Shown piece by piece: positions 1 through 8,740 of a stretch of DNA of 64,000 nucleotides. Under the pieces are notes generated by a model, which saw only the letters and a list, made by a program, of their open reading frames with translations, ran no database searches and was not told the DNA's origin. The stretch is taken from NCBI RefSeq assembly GCF_014269205.2, contig NZ_JABWRY020000001.1, positions 3,224,001 to 3,288,000 on the forward strand. The letters are read 5' to 3'. This DNA comes from Pseudomonas kermanshahensis (GTDB lineage: Bacteria > Pseudomonadota > Gammaproteobacteria > Pseudomonadales > Pseudomonadaceae). A program made the translations under genes and the position numbers. Every line of letters starts with the position of its first letter. The stretch's first letter is position 1.

Positions 1-1010
1 TGCGTTCTGCTGGAGCCAGGCAGCACCGGCAGGCGCTCACCGACCCGCAAACGGCAATCGATGCCCTGGCTGGCCTGCCATTGGCTCACCAGCACACCAA
101 AGGCTTCGGCCAATGGCACGTGTTGCAACGCCACTGGATACAAGTCGTGTACCAAGGCACGAAAGCCTTGCTGCAGGCGATCGCAATTAAGCTCCAGGGC
201 TTGCGCGGTCTGCTCCACCACCGTCGGCTCGCCTGCCACCAGGCGCAGCAGGCAGACCTGGGCGCGGATACCCGCCAGGTACTGCCCGAGGTCATCGTGC
301 AGGGCCTGCGCCAGGTGGGTGCGTTCCTGTTCCTGTACTGCCAACAGGGTTTGGGTGAGCTGGGCATTGTCAGCCCGGGTCTGCTCCAAGGTCGCGGTCA
401 TGCGGTTGAAGTGCGCCGCCAACTGGCGTGCCTCCGGCAGGCCGGATTCGCGCAGGCGAGTGGTCAACTGCCCACCCGAGACCTGGCGCAACGCGCGCAG
501 CAGTTCATCCAGCAGGCTCATGCCGCGCCGCACGGCCCAGCGTATGGTCAACAGGCTCACGAGCAAGGCCAGGCCACACAAGCCCAGCAACTGCTGCAGG
601 GAATCCCGGACTTCGTCGATTTCATCCCGCGCATCCACGGCGATCAGTACCCGGCGCCCGTCGCTCAAATCCAACAAACGGGTGCTGTGACGGCGATCAC
701 CGAACAGCTGGCGCCCCAGCCAGGCATCCAGGCCGGCCTCCCGCGGCATCTGCGCGGTTTCGCCCGCCGCCAGCCAGTGCACCCGCACGTGGCGCAGGCG
801 CTGAGTCAGCCGCGGTTGCAGGCTCGCCGGGTCGCGTTCGGCCGTGTCGGCGAGGTACGCCACCACAGCTTCGGCAGATTGCAATTCGCGCTCGACATCG
901 GCCACCGCCTGGTGCAGCAGCAACCCGCCACAGGCCAAGGTGACCAAGGCGAAAAAGAACGTGACCCACAGGTTGATCCGCCACTGGGCCGACAGGTTGA
1001 TGAGGCGCAT
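1..1010 (-). CDS. pedS2: Sensor histidine kinase, PedS2-like (3' end outside window)
   Basis: Inner-membrane sensor kinase that would phosphorylate a LuxR-type regulator. The ATG at 1010 opens a frame that stays open for 336 codons to the window edge. Visible parts are TM1 at about residues 12-34, a periplasmic domain of about 105 residues, TM2 at about 140-160, a HAMP-like linker, and a HisKA_3 box with phospho-His238 in QALHDDLGQYLAGI. The HATPase domain lies beyond the window. It is divergent from pedA1. In P. putida a kinase in this position, PedS2 with PedR2, controls the switch between the calcium-dependent and lanthanide-dependent alcohol dehydrogenases PedE and PedH; I assign it by gene order and family, not by alignment. 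Other HisKA_3 kinases of alcohol metabolism are possible. Confidence 0.75.
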   Translation of the reverse strand, partial: MRLINLSAQWRINLWVTFFFALVTLACGGLLLHQAVADVERELQSAEAVVAYLADTAERDPASLQPRLTQRLRHVRVHWLAAGETAQMPREAGLDAWLGRQLFGDRRHSTRLLDLSDGRRVLIAVDARDEIDEVRDSLQQLLGLCGLALLVSLLTIRWAVRRGMSLLDELLRALRQVSGGQLTTRLRESGLPEARQLAAHFNRMTATLEQTRADNAQLTQTLLAVQEQERTHLAQALHDDLGQYLAGIRAQVCLLRLVAGEPTVVEQTAQALELNCDRLQQGFRALVHDLYPVALQHVPLAEAFGVLVSQWQASQGIDCRLRVGERLPVLPGSSRT

Positions 1011-1080
1011 TGGGCAGTTTCCTCCGGGTGAACGCGGCCAGGGCTGCGACCCATCGTAAAACCGAGGCCTTAGCGGTGAT

Positions 1081-1098
1081 TTACTACCTTGGTACTGG
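1081..1098 (+). promoter_or_regulatory. Inverted-repeat box upstream of pedA1
   Basis: TTACTACCTTGGTACTGG holds an imperfect inverted repeat, TACTA-N3-TGGTA. An equivalent box (14 of 18 identical) precedes the CXXCW gene at exactly the same distance from its start codon, 76 bp between box and ATG. Size and shape fit a LuxR/NarL-type response regulator site; AgmR/PedR1 encoded at 5775, or PedR2, are the candidates. A possible -10 is TATGCT at 1143. Confidence 0.55.
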
Positions 1099-1174
1099 CC
1101 GAGCGCTACTTTCTGCATATTTCCCCCTCCCGGCCGGCTTCCTATGCTGGCGCCATCTGCCGTGGAGTGCGTTT

Positions 1175-2362
1175 ATGCGCCAGCCTGCCCCTCTTGCCCT
1201 GACCTGCCTGCTGGCCCTGGCCACGGCACTGTGTTCGGCCTTCGCATCGGCCGCCCCGCCAGAGCAGCAATTGCAGGTGCGCATCGGCTACCTGGGCTAT
1301 CGCCCCGACCCCGGCCCGCTGCTGTCCAACATCATCCCCGAGCCCGCCGACGCGGGGCTGCAGGGCGCCGAGCTGGCGATTGTCGACAGCAACAGTACGG
1401 GGCGTTTTCTCAAGCAGGCGTTCACCCTTGCCAGCACCCACGTAGACAGCCCCGAGGCCCTGCTGCAAGCCGCCAAGGCCCAGCATGACCAGGGCCTGCG
1501 GCTGTTCGTGGTGAACGCGCCGGCCGCCAGCCTGCGCGCACTGTCTGCCGCCCTGCCCGACAGCCTGCTGTTCAACGCCGGCAGCCCCGACGACAGCCTG
1601 CGCAGCAGCCAGTGCCAGGGCAATGTGCTGCATAGCCTGCCCAGCCGCGCCATGCTGGCCGATGCCCTGGCGCAGTTTCTGGTACTGCGCAAATGGCAAC
1701 GGGCGTTGCTCGTGGTCGGCCAGACCGAAGACGACCAGGCCTACGCCGCGGCCCTGCGCCGGGCGGTGAAGCGCTTCGGCGTGCAGCTGGTGGCGGAAAA
1801 AACCTGGCGCTTCGACAACGACCAGCGCCGCAGCGCCCAAGCCGACATGCCCCTGTTCACCCAAACCGCCGAGTACGACGTGGTGCTGGTGGCCGACGAA
1901 CGCGGTGACTTCGGCGAATACCTGCCCTACCAGACCTGGTACCCCCGCCCCGTGGCCGGCACCCAGGGCCTGACCCCCACCGGTTGGCACAAGACGGTAG
2001 AAACCTTCGGCGCGGCGCAGTTGCAAAAACGCTTCGAAGCCCAGGCCGGACGCTGGATGAACGACCGCGACTTCGCCGCCTGGATGGCCGTGCGCAGCAT
2101 CGCCAGCGCCGTCAGCAAACTGCGCCAGGCCGAGCCACGCGCCCTGCAGCAACTGCTGCTCAGCGACCAGCTGCCGCTGGATGGCTTCAAGGGCCGCAAG
2201 CTCAGCTACCGCCCTTGGAACGGCGAGCTGCGCCAACCCATCCCGCTGGTTCAGCCACGCGCGCTGGTCAGCACTTCGCCCCAGGAGGGCTTCCTGCACC
2301 CTTTCAACGAAATGGACAGCCTGGGCTTCGACAAGCCCGAAGTGACCTGCGGCTACCCCTGA
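1175..2362 (+). CDS. pedA1: PedA1-like ABC-type substrate-binding protein of PQQ-dependent catabolism
   Basis: Periplasmic protein of 395 residues. I place the start at 1175 rather than at the upstream in-frame ATG at 1010, because GGAG lies 7 bp before it and the first ~25 residues form a clean signal peptide (basic MRQPAPLALTC, hydrophobic core, ASA cleavage region). The rest resembles branched-chain/periplasmic-binding folds with two lobes (for example VVGQTEDDQAYAAALRRAV at mid-protein). It heads the pedA1-A2-B-C operon. In P. putida KT2440 the PedA1A2BC transporter is required for efficient lanthanide-dependent growth; that role is from knowledge of the family. What it binds is not visible in the sequence. 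Confidence 0.8.
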   Translation: MRQPAPLALTCLLALATALCSAFASAAPPEQQLQVRIGYLGYRPDPGPLLSNIIPEPADAGLQGAELAIVDSNSTGRFLKQAFTLASTHVDSPEALLQAAKAQHDQGLRLFVVNAPAASLRALSAALPDSLLFNAGSPDDSLRSSQCQGNVLHSLPSRAMLADALAQFLVLRKWQRALLVVGQTEDDQAYAAALRRAVKRFGVQLVAEKTWRFDNDQRRSAQADMPLFTQTAEYDVVLVADERGDFGEYLPYQTWYPRPVAGTQGLTPTGWHKTVETFGAAQLQKRFEAQAGRWMNDRDFAAWMAVRSIASAVSKLRQAEPRALQQLLLSDQLPLDGFKGRKLSYRPWNGELRQPIPLVQPRALVSTSPQEGFLHPFNEMDSLGFDKPEVTCGYP

Positions 2363-2392
2363 AACCGATAATCACAAAAAAAGGATTCCGCC

Positions 2393-3382
2393 ATGCGTCG
2401 CCCCCTTTGCTACCGGCCTGTGCTTTTCCCCACCCTGCTGGCCGGCGCGCTGGCGCTTGCCAGCGGGCACGCCAGCGCCGCCACCGCCTGGGTCTCGAAC
2501 GAGAAGGACAACAGCCTTAGCCTGATCGACCTGCAAAGCCTGGAAGTTACCGAGACCCTGCCCGTGGGCCAGCGCCCACGTGGCCTGCTGCTGTCCCACG
2601 ACAACAAGCGGCTGTACATCTGCGCCAGCGATTCGGACCGCGTGCAGGTGATGGACGTGGCCACCCGCAAGATCATCAAGGAGCTGCCCTCCGGCAAGGA
2701 CCCCGAGCAGTTCGCCCTGCACCCCAATGACCGCTGGCTGTATGTGTCCAACGAAGACGACGCACTGGTAACGGTGATCGACACCGAAACCGACAAAGTG
2801 CTCGGCCAGATCAACGTCGGCATCGAGCCCGAGGGCATGGCGGTAAGCCCGGATGGCAAGTGGGCGGTCAATACCAGCGAAACCACCAACATGCTGCACT
2901 GGATCGACACCAGCACCCAGACCCTGGCCGACAGCACCCTGGTGGATCAACGGCCGCGCTTCGTCGAGTTCAACCAGGATGGCTCGCGGCTCTGGGCCTC
3001 GGCGGAAATCGGCGGTACGGTGACCATTCTCGACGTGGACACGCGCCAGGTGCTGAAAACCCTGAACTTCCAGATCAAGGGCGTGCACCCGGACAAAGTC
3101 CAGCCGGTGGGCATCAAGCTCAGCGCCGATGGCCAGTACGCGTTCGTCGCCCTGGGCCCGGCTAACCATGTGGCGGTGATCGATGCCAAGACTTACGAAG
3201 TGCTGGACTACCTGCTGGTTGGGCGGCGCGTTTGGCAGCTGGCGTTCACCCCAGACCAAAGCCAATTGCTGGCCACCAACGGGGTCAGCGGCGACGTCTC
3301 GGTGATCGATACAAAAACCCTCAAGGTGCTCAAATCGGTAAAGGTCGGGCGCTACCCCTGGGGCGTGGTGGTCACGCCATGA
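2393..3382 (+). CDS. pedA2: PedA2-like YVTN beta-propeller protein of PQQ-dependent catabolism
   Basis: Periplasmic protein of 329 residues: signal peptide (1-30, ending SGHASA|A) followed by about seven YVTN/NHL-like blades, each with a pattern such as WVSNEKDNSLSLIDLQSLEV and a 40-residue spacing. It matches the beta-propeller family found beside PQQ-dependent dehydrogenase clusters. AAAAAAGGATT lies just before the start. It begins 30 bp after pedA1, and its TGA overlaps the pedB ATG by 4 bases, so it is cotranslated with the ABC ATPase. Such a propeller could bind a cofactor or metal complex for the transporter; this is inference. Confidence 0.85.
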   Translation: MRRPLCYRPVLFPTLLAGALALASGHASAATAWVSNEKDNSLSLIDLQSLEVTETLPVGQRPRGLLLSHDNKRLYICASDSDRVQVMDVATRKIIKELPSGKDPEQFALHPNDRWLYVSNEDDALVTVIDTETDKVLGQINVGIEPEGMAVSPDGKWAVNTSETTNMLHWIDTSTQTLADSTLVDQRPRFVEFNQDGSRLWASAEIGGTVTILDVDTRQVLKTLNFQIKGVHPDKVQPVGIKLSADGQYAFVALGPANHVAVIDAKTYEVLDYLLVGRRVWQLAFTPDQSQLLATNGVSGDVSVIDTKTLKVLKSVKVGRYPWGVVVTP

Positions 3383-4125
3383 ATACCCTCGACGTCAGTG
3401 ACGTGAGTTTCGCCTACGGCCAGCGCGAGGCGCTCAAGCACGTGGGGTTCAGTGTGGCGCCTGGGCGTTTTGCTGCGTTGCTGGGCCCCAATGGCGCCGG
3501 CAAGTCGACCTTGATCGCACTGCTCACCCGGCTTTACGACGTGCAACAGGGCGACATCCGCGTCTGCGGCTGCTCGTTGCGCAACGCGGCGCGCCCGGCG
3601 TTGCGACAACTGGGCGTGGTGTTTCAGCAAAGCACCCTGGACCTGGACCTGAGTGTCGAACAGAACCTGCGCTACCACGCCTCGTTGCATGGCCTGTCGC
3701 GGCGCCAAGGCAACCTGCGAGTCGAGGCCGAACTGGCCCGCCAGGGCCTTGACGAGCGTCGGCGCGAGCCCGTTCGTGCGCTGAATATCGGGCACCGGCG
3801 TCGGGTGGAAATTGCCCGCGCCCTGCTCCACCAACCGCGCTTGCTGTTGCTCGACGAAGCCAGCGTCGGCCTCGACCCGGCCAGCCGCCTGGCGCTCAAC
3901 CAGCACCTTCGGCACCTGTGCCGCGAGCAGGGGCTGAGTGTGCTCTGGACCACACACCTGCTGGATGAGGTGCAGCCCAGTGATGACCTGCTGATCCTGC
4001 ACCAGGGGCGCCTGGTGGCCAGTGGCACCGCCGATGCCCTGACCCAAGCGCACGGCGGCAACCTCGACAACGCCTTCGCGCGCCTGACCCGCGCGCCCGG
4101 CGCCACCCCAGGAGTGAAGGCCTGA
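3379..4125 (+). CDS. pedB: PedB-like ABC transporter ATPase
   Basis: Cytoplasmic ABC ATPase of 248 residues. Start 3379 is chosen because ATGA overlaps the pedA2 stop and because the protein then begins directly with the ABC fold (MNTLDVSDVSFAYG). Walker A is GPNGAGKST (about residues 37-45), the Q-loop is VVFQQS, Walker B is LLLLDEASVGLDP, and the switch His follows in TTHLLDE. The signature motif is not LSGGQ but LNIGHRRR, typical in its GHRRR part for this PQQ-associated ATPase family. Its stop overlaps the pedC start by one base. With PedC it forms an ABC-2 type, exporter-like pair, so direction of transport is uncertain. Confidence 0.88.
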   Translation: MNTLDVSDVSFAYGQREALKHVGFSVAPGRFAALLGPNGAGKSTLIALLTRLYDVQQGDIRVCGCSLRNAARPALRQLGVVFQQSTLDLDLSVEQNLRYHASLHGLSRRQGNLRVEAELARQGLDERRREPVRALNIGHRRRVEIARALLHQPRLLLLDEASVGLDPASRLALNQHLRHLCREQGLSVLWTTHLLDEVQPSDDLLILHQGRLVASGTADALTQAHGGNLDNAFARLTRAPGATPGVKA

Positions 4126-4916
4126 TGAACGCCTACTGGCAATGTTTCAACGGCATCCTGCTGCGCGAATGCCTGCGGTTCGTGTTGCAGCGCACGCGGT
4201 TTCTCAGCGCCCTGGTGCGCCCGCTGCTGTGGTTGCTGGTCTTTGCCGCCGGGTTTCGTGCGGCCCTGGGCATAGCGATCATCGAGCCCTACGACACCTA
4301 CATCCCCTACGAGGTGTACATCATCCCCGGCCTTGCCTGCATGATTCTGCTGTTCAACGGCATGCAGGGCTCGCTGTCGATGGTCTATGACCGCGAGATG
4401 GGCAGTATGCGCGTGCTGCTGACCAGCCCCTTGCCGCGGGCGTTTCTGCTCGGCAGCAAACTGCTGGCGACCTCGTTGATTTCCCTGCTACAGGTTTATG
4501 CGTTTCTCGCCATTGCCTGGCTGTATGGCGTGCAACCCCCGGCTGCGGGGTTGTTGCTGGCGCTGCCGGCCTTGTTGCTGGTGGCCTTGATGCTCAGCGC
4601 TCTGGGGCTGTTGCTGTCGAATGCGATTCGCCAGTTGGAGAACTTTGCCGGGGTGATGAATTTCGTGATCTTCCCGTTATTTTTCCTGTCCTCGGCGCTG
4701 TACCCGCTGTGGAAGATGCGCGAGGCCAGCCAGTGGCTGTATTGGCTGTGCGCCCTGAACCCCTTCACCCACGCCGTGGAACTGGTGCGTTTCGCGCTGT
4801 ACGAACGCTTCAATCCGCTGGCGCTGGCGGTTTGCCTGGGCCTGACCGTGCTGTTCACCCTGCTCGCGATACTGACCTTCAACCCCCAGCACGCAGCGCT
4901 GCGCAAGCCGCGCTGA
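4125..4916 (+). CDS. pedC: PedC-like ABC-2 type permease
   Basis: Inner-membrane permease of 263 residues with about six predicted transmembrane segments (residues ~25-45, 60-80, 105-130, 140-165, 175-195, 225-250) and the ABC-2 family motif region around MEDARG-equivalent MREASQWLYWLCALNPFTH. It starts on the TGATG overlap with pedB. ABC-2 permeases usually export; in P. putida the homologous system supports lanthanide-dependent growth. It is the last gene of the operon and is followed by a REP inverted pair. Confidence 0.88.
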   Translation: MNAYWQCFNGILLRECLRFVLQRTRFLSALVRPLLWLLVFAAGFRAALGIAIIEPYDTYIPYEVYIIPGLACMILLFNGMQGSLSMVYDREMGSMRVLLTSPLPRAFLLGSKLLATSLISLLQVYAFLAIAWLYGVQPPAAGLLLALPALLLVALMLSALGLLLSNAIRQLENFAGVMNFVIFPLFFLSSALYPLWKMREASQWLYWLCALNPFTHAVELVRFALYERFNPLALAVCLGLTVLFTLLAILTFNPQHAALRKPR

Positions 4917-4949
4917 CAGCTTGCGCTGTCACGCAGAGAACAAGGGTCA

Positions 4950-5038
4950 TTGTGGGAGCGGGCTTGCCCCGCGAATGAGGCCACGCGGATCATGGCACCG
5001 GCTTCGCCGGTGTTCGCGGGGCAAGCCCGCTCCCACAA
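4950..5038. repeat. REP inverted pair (BIME-like)
   Basis: Two near-perfect 25-26 base arms, beginning TTGTGGGAGCGGGCTTGCCC at 4950-4975 and mirrored at 5013-5038, flank an inner hairpin ACCGGCTTCGCCGGT (4998-5012). This is the P. putida-type REP sequence between pedC and the CXXCW gene. It may stabilise the 3' end of the pedABC transcript or act as a terminator; no U-tract is present. Confidence 0.9.
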
Positions 5039-5062
5039 GGTGCTCCTCAAGCGCTTGACCAC

Positions 5063-5080
5063 CTACTACTTTAGTACCGG
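5063..5080 (+). promoter_or_regulatory. Inverted-repeat box upstream of the CXXCW gene
   Basis: CTACTACTTTAGTACCGG contains a perfect inverted repeat TACTA-CTT-TAGTA. It ends 76 bp before the start codon at 5157, the same spacing as the box before pedA1. A possible -10 is TGTAAT at 5124. Probable response regulator site of the ped/exa regulon; the binding protein is inferred. Confidence 0.55.
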
Positions 5081-5156
5081 CTTTACTGTCTATCGTCGCA
5101 TTCACAAAGCACCGCCGCTGGCATGTAATGGGCCTATAACAAAAAGGATAAACCCC

Positions 5157-5717
5157 ATGCCTCGTGCCCTGCCCAGGCTGCCACGTGCTTTGCTGGCAGC
5201 CCTTTCGCTGAGTCTGCTGCTGGGCGTCGCCCAGGCCGGCACCACGCCGCTGTTTTCTGCCGAGGGGTATCGCACCACCCTCTACCGCAGCCCGACACCG
5301 CACCAGGTCGAGGGCGCCCAGGTCATCGACACCGCCACCTTGCAAAACCTGCTGGGGCAGCACCCCAAGCCGGTGCTGGTCGATGTGTACCGCCGGCAAT
5401 GGCTGCAAGGCCGTTTCATCGAAGACGAACCCCACGCCAACCTCCCCGGCAGCCACTGGTTGGCCAACACCGGCGACGGCGAGCTGAGCCCCGCCTGGCA
5501 AGACTACTTCGTGCACCATCTGCAAAAAGCCACCGCCGGCCGCCTGGAGCAACCGCTGGTCTTTTACTGCCGCTCCGATTGCTGGTTAAGCTGGAACGCG
5601 GTAAAACGCGCAGCATCCCTGGGCTATAAGACGTTGTATTGGTACCGCGACGGCCTGGACGCCTGGGAAGCTGCCAACCTGCCATTGCAGCCGGCCCAGC
5701 CAGAGCCCTTTCCCTGA
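5157..5717 (+). CDS. PQQ-dependent catabolism-associated CXXCW protein (rhodanese-like)
   Basis: Exported protein of 186 residues. Start 5157 is preferred over upstream in-frame codons because AAGG lies 8 bp upstream and a signal peptide follows (MPRALPRLPRALLAALSLSLL, cleavage after AQA). The mature part has a rhodanese fold pattern: VLVDVYRRQW, a loop, then VFYCRSDCWLSWNAVKRAASLG, where CRSDCW supplies the diagnostic CXXCW motif at the usual active-site Cys. This family is found almost only beside PQQ-dependent alcohol dehydrogenase genes. Its chemistry is unknown. It lies between the ABC operon and the AgmR-like regulator and has its own promoter box. Confidence 0.88.
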   Translation: MPRALPRLPRALLAALSLSLLLGVAQAGTTPLFSAEGYRTTLYRSPTPHQVEGAQVIDTATLQNLLGQHPKPVLVDVYRRQWLQGRFIEDEPHANLPGSHWLANTGDGELSPAWQDYFVHHLQKATAGRLEQPLVFYCRSDCWLSWNAVKRAASLGYKTLYWYRDGLDAWEAANLPLQPAQPEPFP

Positions 5718-5774
5718 ACTCACTACCGGTAAACGCGTGCGCGCCCCATCCAATAAAAACGAGGTGAAAAGGCC

Positions 5775-6440
5775 ATGTACAAAATTCTGATTGCCGACGA
5801 TCACCCACTGTTTCGCGAAGCCATCCACAACGTCATCAGCGATGGCTTCCCAGGCAGCGAAGTCATGGAGACTGCCGACCTGGACAGCGCCCTGGCGCTG
5901 ACCCTGGAACATGACGACCTCGACCTGATCCTGCTCGACCTGAACATGCCCGGCATGCACGGCCTCAATGGCCTGATCACCCTGCGCAACGAGGCACCGA
6001 CCACACCGGTGGTGATTGTCTCGGCCGAGCAGGAAAAACAAATCGTGCTGCAGGCCATCACCTATGGCGCCGTGGGTTTCATCACCAAGTCCTCGCCACG
6101 TTCGCAGATGATCGAAGCAATCGAGCAGATCCTCACCGGCAATGTCTACCTGCCACCCGACATCATTCGCGCCAACAAAAGCAGCACCAGCCGGCGCCAG
6201 AGCGATACCCCAAGCTTCCCACCCGAGATGCTCCAGGCCCTGACCCGCAAGCAGTTGCTGGTGCTCGAGCGCATGACCAAAGGCGAGTCGAACAAGCAGA
6301 TCGCCTACACCCTGGACATCGCTGAAACCACGGTCAAGGCCCACGTTTCGGCGATCTTGCGCAAACTCAACGTGCACAACCGGGTGCAGGCCATCCTCAG
6401 TGCTGGCGATATCGACTTCGGCGACTACCTGCGCCGTTAA
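5775..6440 (+). CDS. agmR: LuxR-family response regulator, AgmR/ErbR/PedR1-like
   Basis: Cytoplasmic regulator of 221 residues: receiver domain (1-120) with Asp8, Asp9, phospho-acceptor Asp55 in LLDLNMPG and Lys105 in FITKSS; linker; LuxR C-terminal helix-turn-helix (about 150-215, [20 protein letters not shown]). GAGGTGAAAAGG precedes the ATG. It ends tail-to-tail with the hybrid kinase, stop codons overlapping by 4 bases. In Pseudomonas AgmR/ErbR activates PQQ-dependent alcohol dehydrogenase and PQQ synthesis genes. I assign it by gene order and family; sites bound are likely the boxes at 1081, 5063 and perhaps 9896. Confidence 0.82.
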   Translation: MYKILIADDHPLFREAIHNVISDGFPGSEVMETADLDSALALTLEHDDLDLILLDLNMPGMHGLNGLITLRNEAPTTPVVIVSAEQEKQIVLQAITYGAVGFITKSSPRSQMIEAIEQILTGNVYLPPDIIRANKSSTSRRQSDTPSFPPEMLQALTRKQLLVLERMTKGESNKQIAYTLDIAETTVKAHVSAILRKLNVHNRVQAILSAGDIDFGDYLRR

Positions 6441-8740
6441 AGTGGCTGAACGGGGCTGTTGGCCAGCAAATGGCTCATCGCAGCCTTGAGTTTCATTGGC
6501 CGCACCGGCTTGTGCATCAGGGTGTGGCCCCGCTCGCGGATCTGTTGCTTAAGTTCGTTGCTGTAGTTGGCGGTGATCATCAATGCCGGAATCGGGACGG
6601 CGCGGCGGGCACTGATCCTGGCCACGGCATCGACACCATTGCAGTCGTTGTCCAGGTGGTAGTCGGCGATCAACAGGTCGGCTTCGGCGTGGTAGTTGTC
6701 CACCTGCCGCGCCAGGTCTTCCTCCGACAGCGCAGTGACCACCCGGCAACCCCACCCTTCCAGCAGGGTGCGCATGCCGGCGCAAATCGCCGCATCGTTA
6801 TCCAGCACCCACACCCGCGCACCGCGCAGGCGTTCGAGCATCGGCTCGCTGATGGCCAGGCTCGGCGGGGCCTTGGGCGCGGTTGCGCTCAGCGGCACTT
6901 CGACGGCGAACACCGAGCCTTTGCCGAGCCAGGAACGCACCCGAATCCGATGGCCGAGGATGCCCGCGATCTTTTCCACGATTGCCAGGCCCAGGCCCAA
7001 GCCACGGTCTTGGTCCGGGCGCTGTACATCGCCCCGTTTGAACTCCTGGAACATTTCGTCCAGGCGCTCTTCGGCGATGCCGATCCCGCTGTCCCAGACT
7101 TCGATCCACAGGCCCCGGCGCTGGCGCCGACAGCCCAGCACCACGCGGCCGCTGCGGGTGTAGCGGATGGCATTGCTGAGCAGGTTGCGCAGAATCCGCG
7201 CCAACAGTTGGATGTCACTGTGCACCAAGGCCGAACAGCCCACGAAGTGCAGTTCCAGCCCTTCGCTGCGCGCCACCTGGGCGTATTCGGCGGCCAGGTT
7301 GTCCATCAGTTCGCTAAGGGCGAAGGGGGCGATATCGGCCTTGATCACCCCGGCGTCAAGCTTGGAAATATCCACCAGGGTGCCTAATAGGTTTTCCACG
7401 TCTTCCAGGGAATTACTGACGTTGCGCACCAGTTGAACGCTCTGGTGCGGCTCGCGGCGTTCGAGCAACGCGCTGGTGAACAGCCGCGCCGCGTTCAGGG
7501 GTTGCAGCAGGTCATGGCTGACCGCAGCGAGAAATTTGGTTTTCGACAGGTTGGCCTGCTCGGCCTCGCGCTTGGCCTCGCGCAACCGTGATTCGGCCCG
7601 GCTGCGCTCATCGATCTCGCGCAGCAACTGGTCGTTGAGGCTGGTCAGCTCGGCGGTGCGCTCGCGCACCCGTTGCTCAAGGTTCTGGTAAGCCTGGTGC
7701 AGCGCCTCGGCGCTCTTGCGCCGCTCGGTAATGTCGCGGATCAACACGAAAATCCCCACCACTTCGCCATTGGCCAGGCGGTTGGGGACGTAGGAGCGCA
7801 GCATGTAGCGCTCCTGGCCGTTGATGTTGTTTTCGGCAAACTCGAAGGTCACGCTCTCGCCCGCCAACGCGCGCGCCACGTAGGCCTCCAGGCGTTGGTA
7901 ATGCGATTCGCTGTGGGCCTCGCGCAGGCTTTGGCCCAACATCACGCCGCGGGGCCAGCAGTACCACTCCTCGTACACCTTGTTGGTGAACTCGTAGACC
8001 AGGTCGGCATTCAGGTAAGCAATCAGCGCTGGAACATGGTCGGTGATCAGGCGAATCAGTTGCGATTTCTGCGCCACCGCCTGCTCGCGGCGCAAGGTCT
8101 CGCTGAGCTTGACCTCGGTGATGTCGGTGAACAGGAACACACGCCCGCCTTCGCAAGTAGGGCGTTCGCTGACTTGTAGCCAGCGCCCGTTCTGCAGGCG
8201 GTACAGCAGGTGCTCATCGGCCGGCCCGCGGGGCTCTTCGGTGAACACCCCGCTGGCGGTCATCAGTTGCTTGACCTCGGCCAAGCGCATGCCGGCGATG
8301 ATCCGCACCCGGCTGTTGGCCCAGAACGCCTTGAAACGGCTGTTGCACAGCACGATGCGCTGGTTCTGGTCGAACAGCACGAAGGCGTCGGAGATGCTTT
8401 CGATGGCGTCGATCAAGTGTTGGTGGGCGGTCTCGGCCCGCAACCGCGCTTCACTGAGCAGGTGGTTACCGGCCTTGAGCTCGGCCATGGCCTGGTTGAG
8501 GGCGTCAGTGCGTTCGCGGACCTGCTCAGCCAGCACCACCGAGTGCTGGAATGCCGCGTAGGGGTCGTTGCCGCGGGTCACGCCCGACTCGACGCGTTCT
8601 ATCAGCGCAGTGTTGATGCGCTGCAGCTTGCGGTTCTCGTGCTGCAGCCGAGCGACCTCGGCCTGCAGTTCAGCGGCTGACGGGTGGCCGGTTGCGGGCA
8701 ATGGCGACCCCGGTGAAGGTCTGGTTGATATGCATGCCAT
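6437..8740 (-). CDS. pedS1: Hybrid sensor histidine kinase with PAS domains, PedS1/ErcS-like
   Basis: Soluble kinase of 767 residues, no membrane span. Order: coiled coil (~20-95), PAS (~110-220), PAS (~235-360), second coiled coil (~365-420), HisKA with H in [16 protein letters not shown], HATPase (~530-640; [22 protein letters not shown]), and a C-terminal receiver (~650-765; [11 protein letters not shown]). An ATG at 8755 is also in frame but has no ribosome binding site; its own first codons contain GGAG 9 bases before the ATG at 8740, so I take 8740. It overlaps the end of the FIST gene by about 70 bases, which suggests translational coupling. It likely feeds the AgmR-like regulator. Confidence 0.85.
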   Translation of the reverse strand: MACISTRPSPGSPLPATGHPSAAELQAEVARLQHENRKLQRINTALIERVESGVTRGNDPYAAFQHSVVLAEQVRERTDALNQAMAELKAGNHLLSEARLRAETAHQHLIDAIESISDAFVLFDQNQRIVLCNSRFKAFWANSRVRIIAGMRLAEVKQLMTASGVFTEEPRGPADEHLLYRLQNGRWLQVSERPTCEGGRVFLFTDITEVKLSETLRREQAVAQKSQLIRLITDHVPALIAYLNADLVYEFTNKVYEEWYCWPRGVMLGQSLREAHSESHYQRLEAYVARALAGESVTFEFAENNINGQERYMLRSYVPNRLANGEVVGIFVLIRDITERRKSAEALHQAYQNLEQRVRERTAELTSLNDQLLREIDERSRAESRLREAKREAEQANLSKTKFLAAVSHDLLQPLNAARLFTSALLERREPHQSVQLVRNVSNSLEDVENLLGTLVDISKLDAGVIKADIAPFALSELMDNLAAEYAQVARSEGLELHFVGCSALVHSDIQLLARILRNLLSNAIRYTRSGRVVLGCRRQRRGLWIEVWDSGIGIAEERLDEMFQEFKRGDVQRPDQDRGLGLGLAIVEKIAGILGHRIRVRSWLGKGSVFAVEVPLSATAPKAPPSLAISEPMLERLRGARVWVLDNDAAICAGMRTLLEGWGCRVVTALSEEDLARQVDNYHAEADLLIADYHLDNDCNGVDAVARISARRAVPIPALMITANYSNELKQQIRERGHTLMHKPVRPMKLKAAMSHLLANSPVQPL

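Noticed and set aside
1142..2299. 385-codon open frame on the minus strand opposite pedA1
   Set aside because: Composition is a mirror of the real codon bias (Gly/Ala/Gln-rich, no domain), no ribosome site; pedA1 on the plus strand has a signal peptide and family match.
4950..5038. Inverted repeats as part of a CRISPR array or transposon ends
   Set aside because: Only one pair, no regular spacers, no transposase; sequence is the REP family of P. putida, also at 26797.
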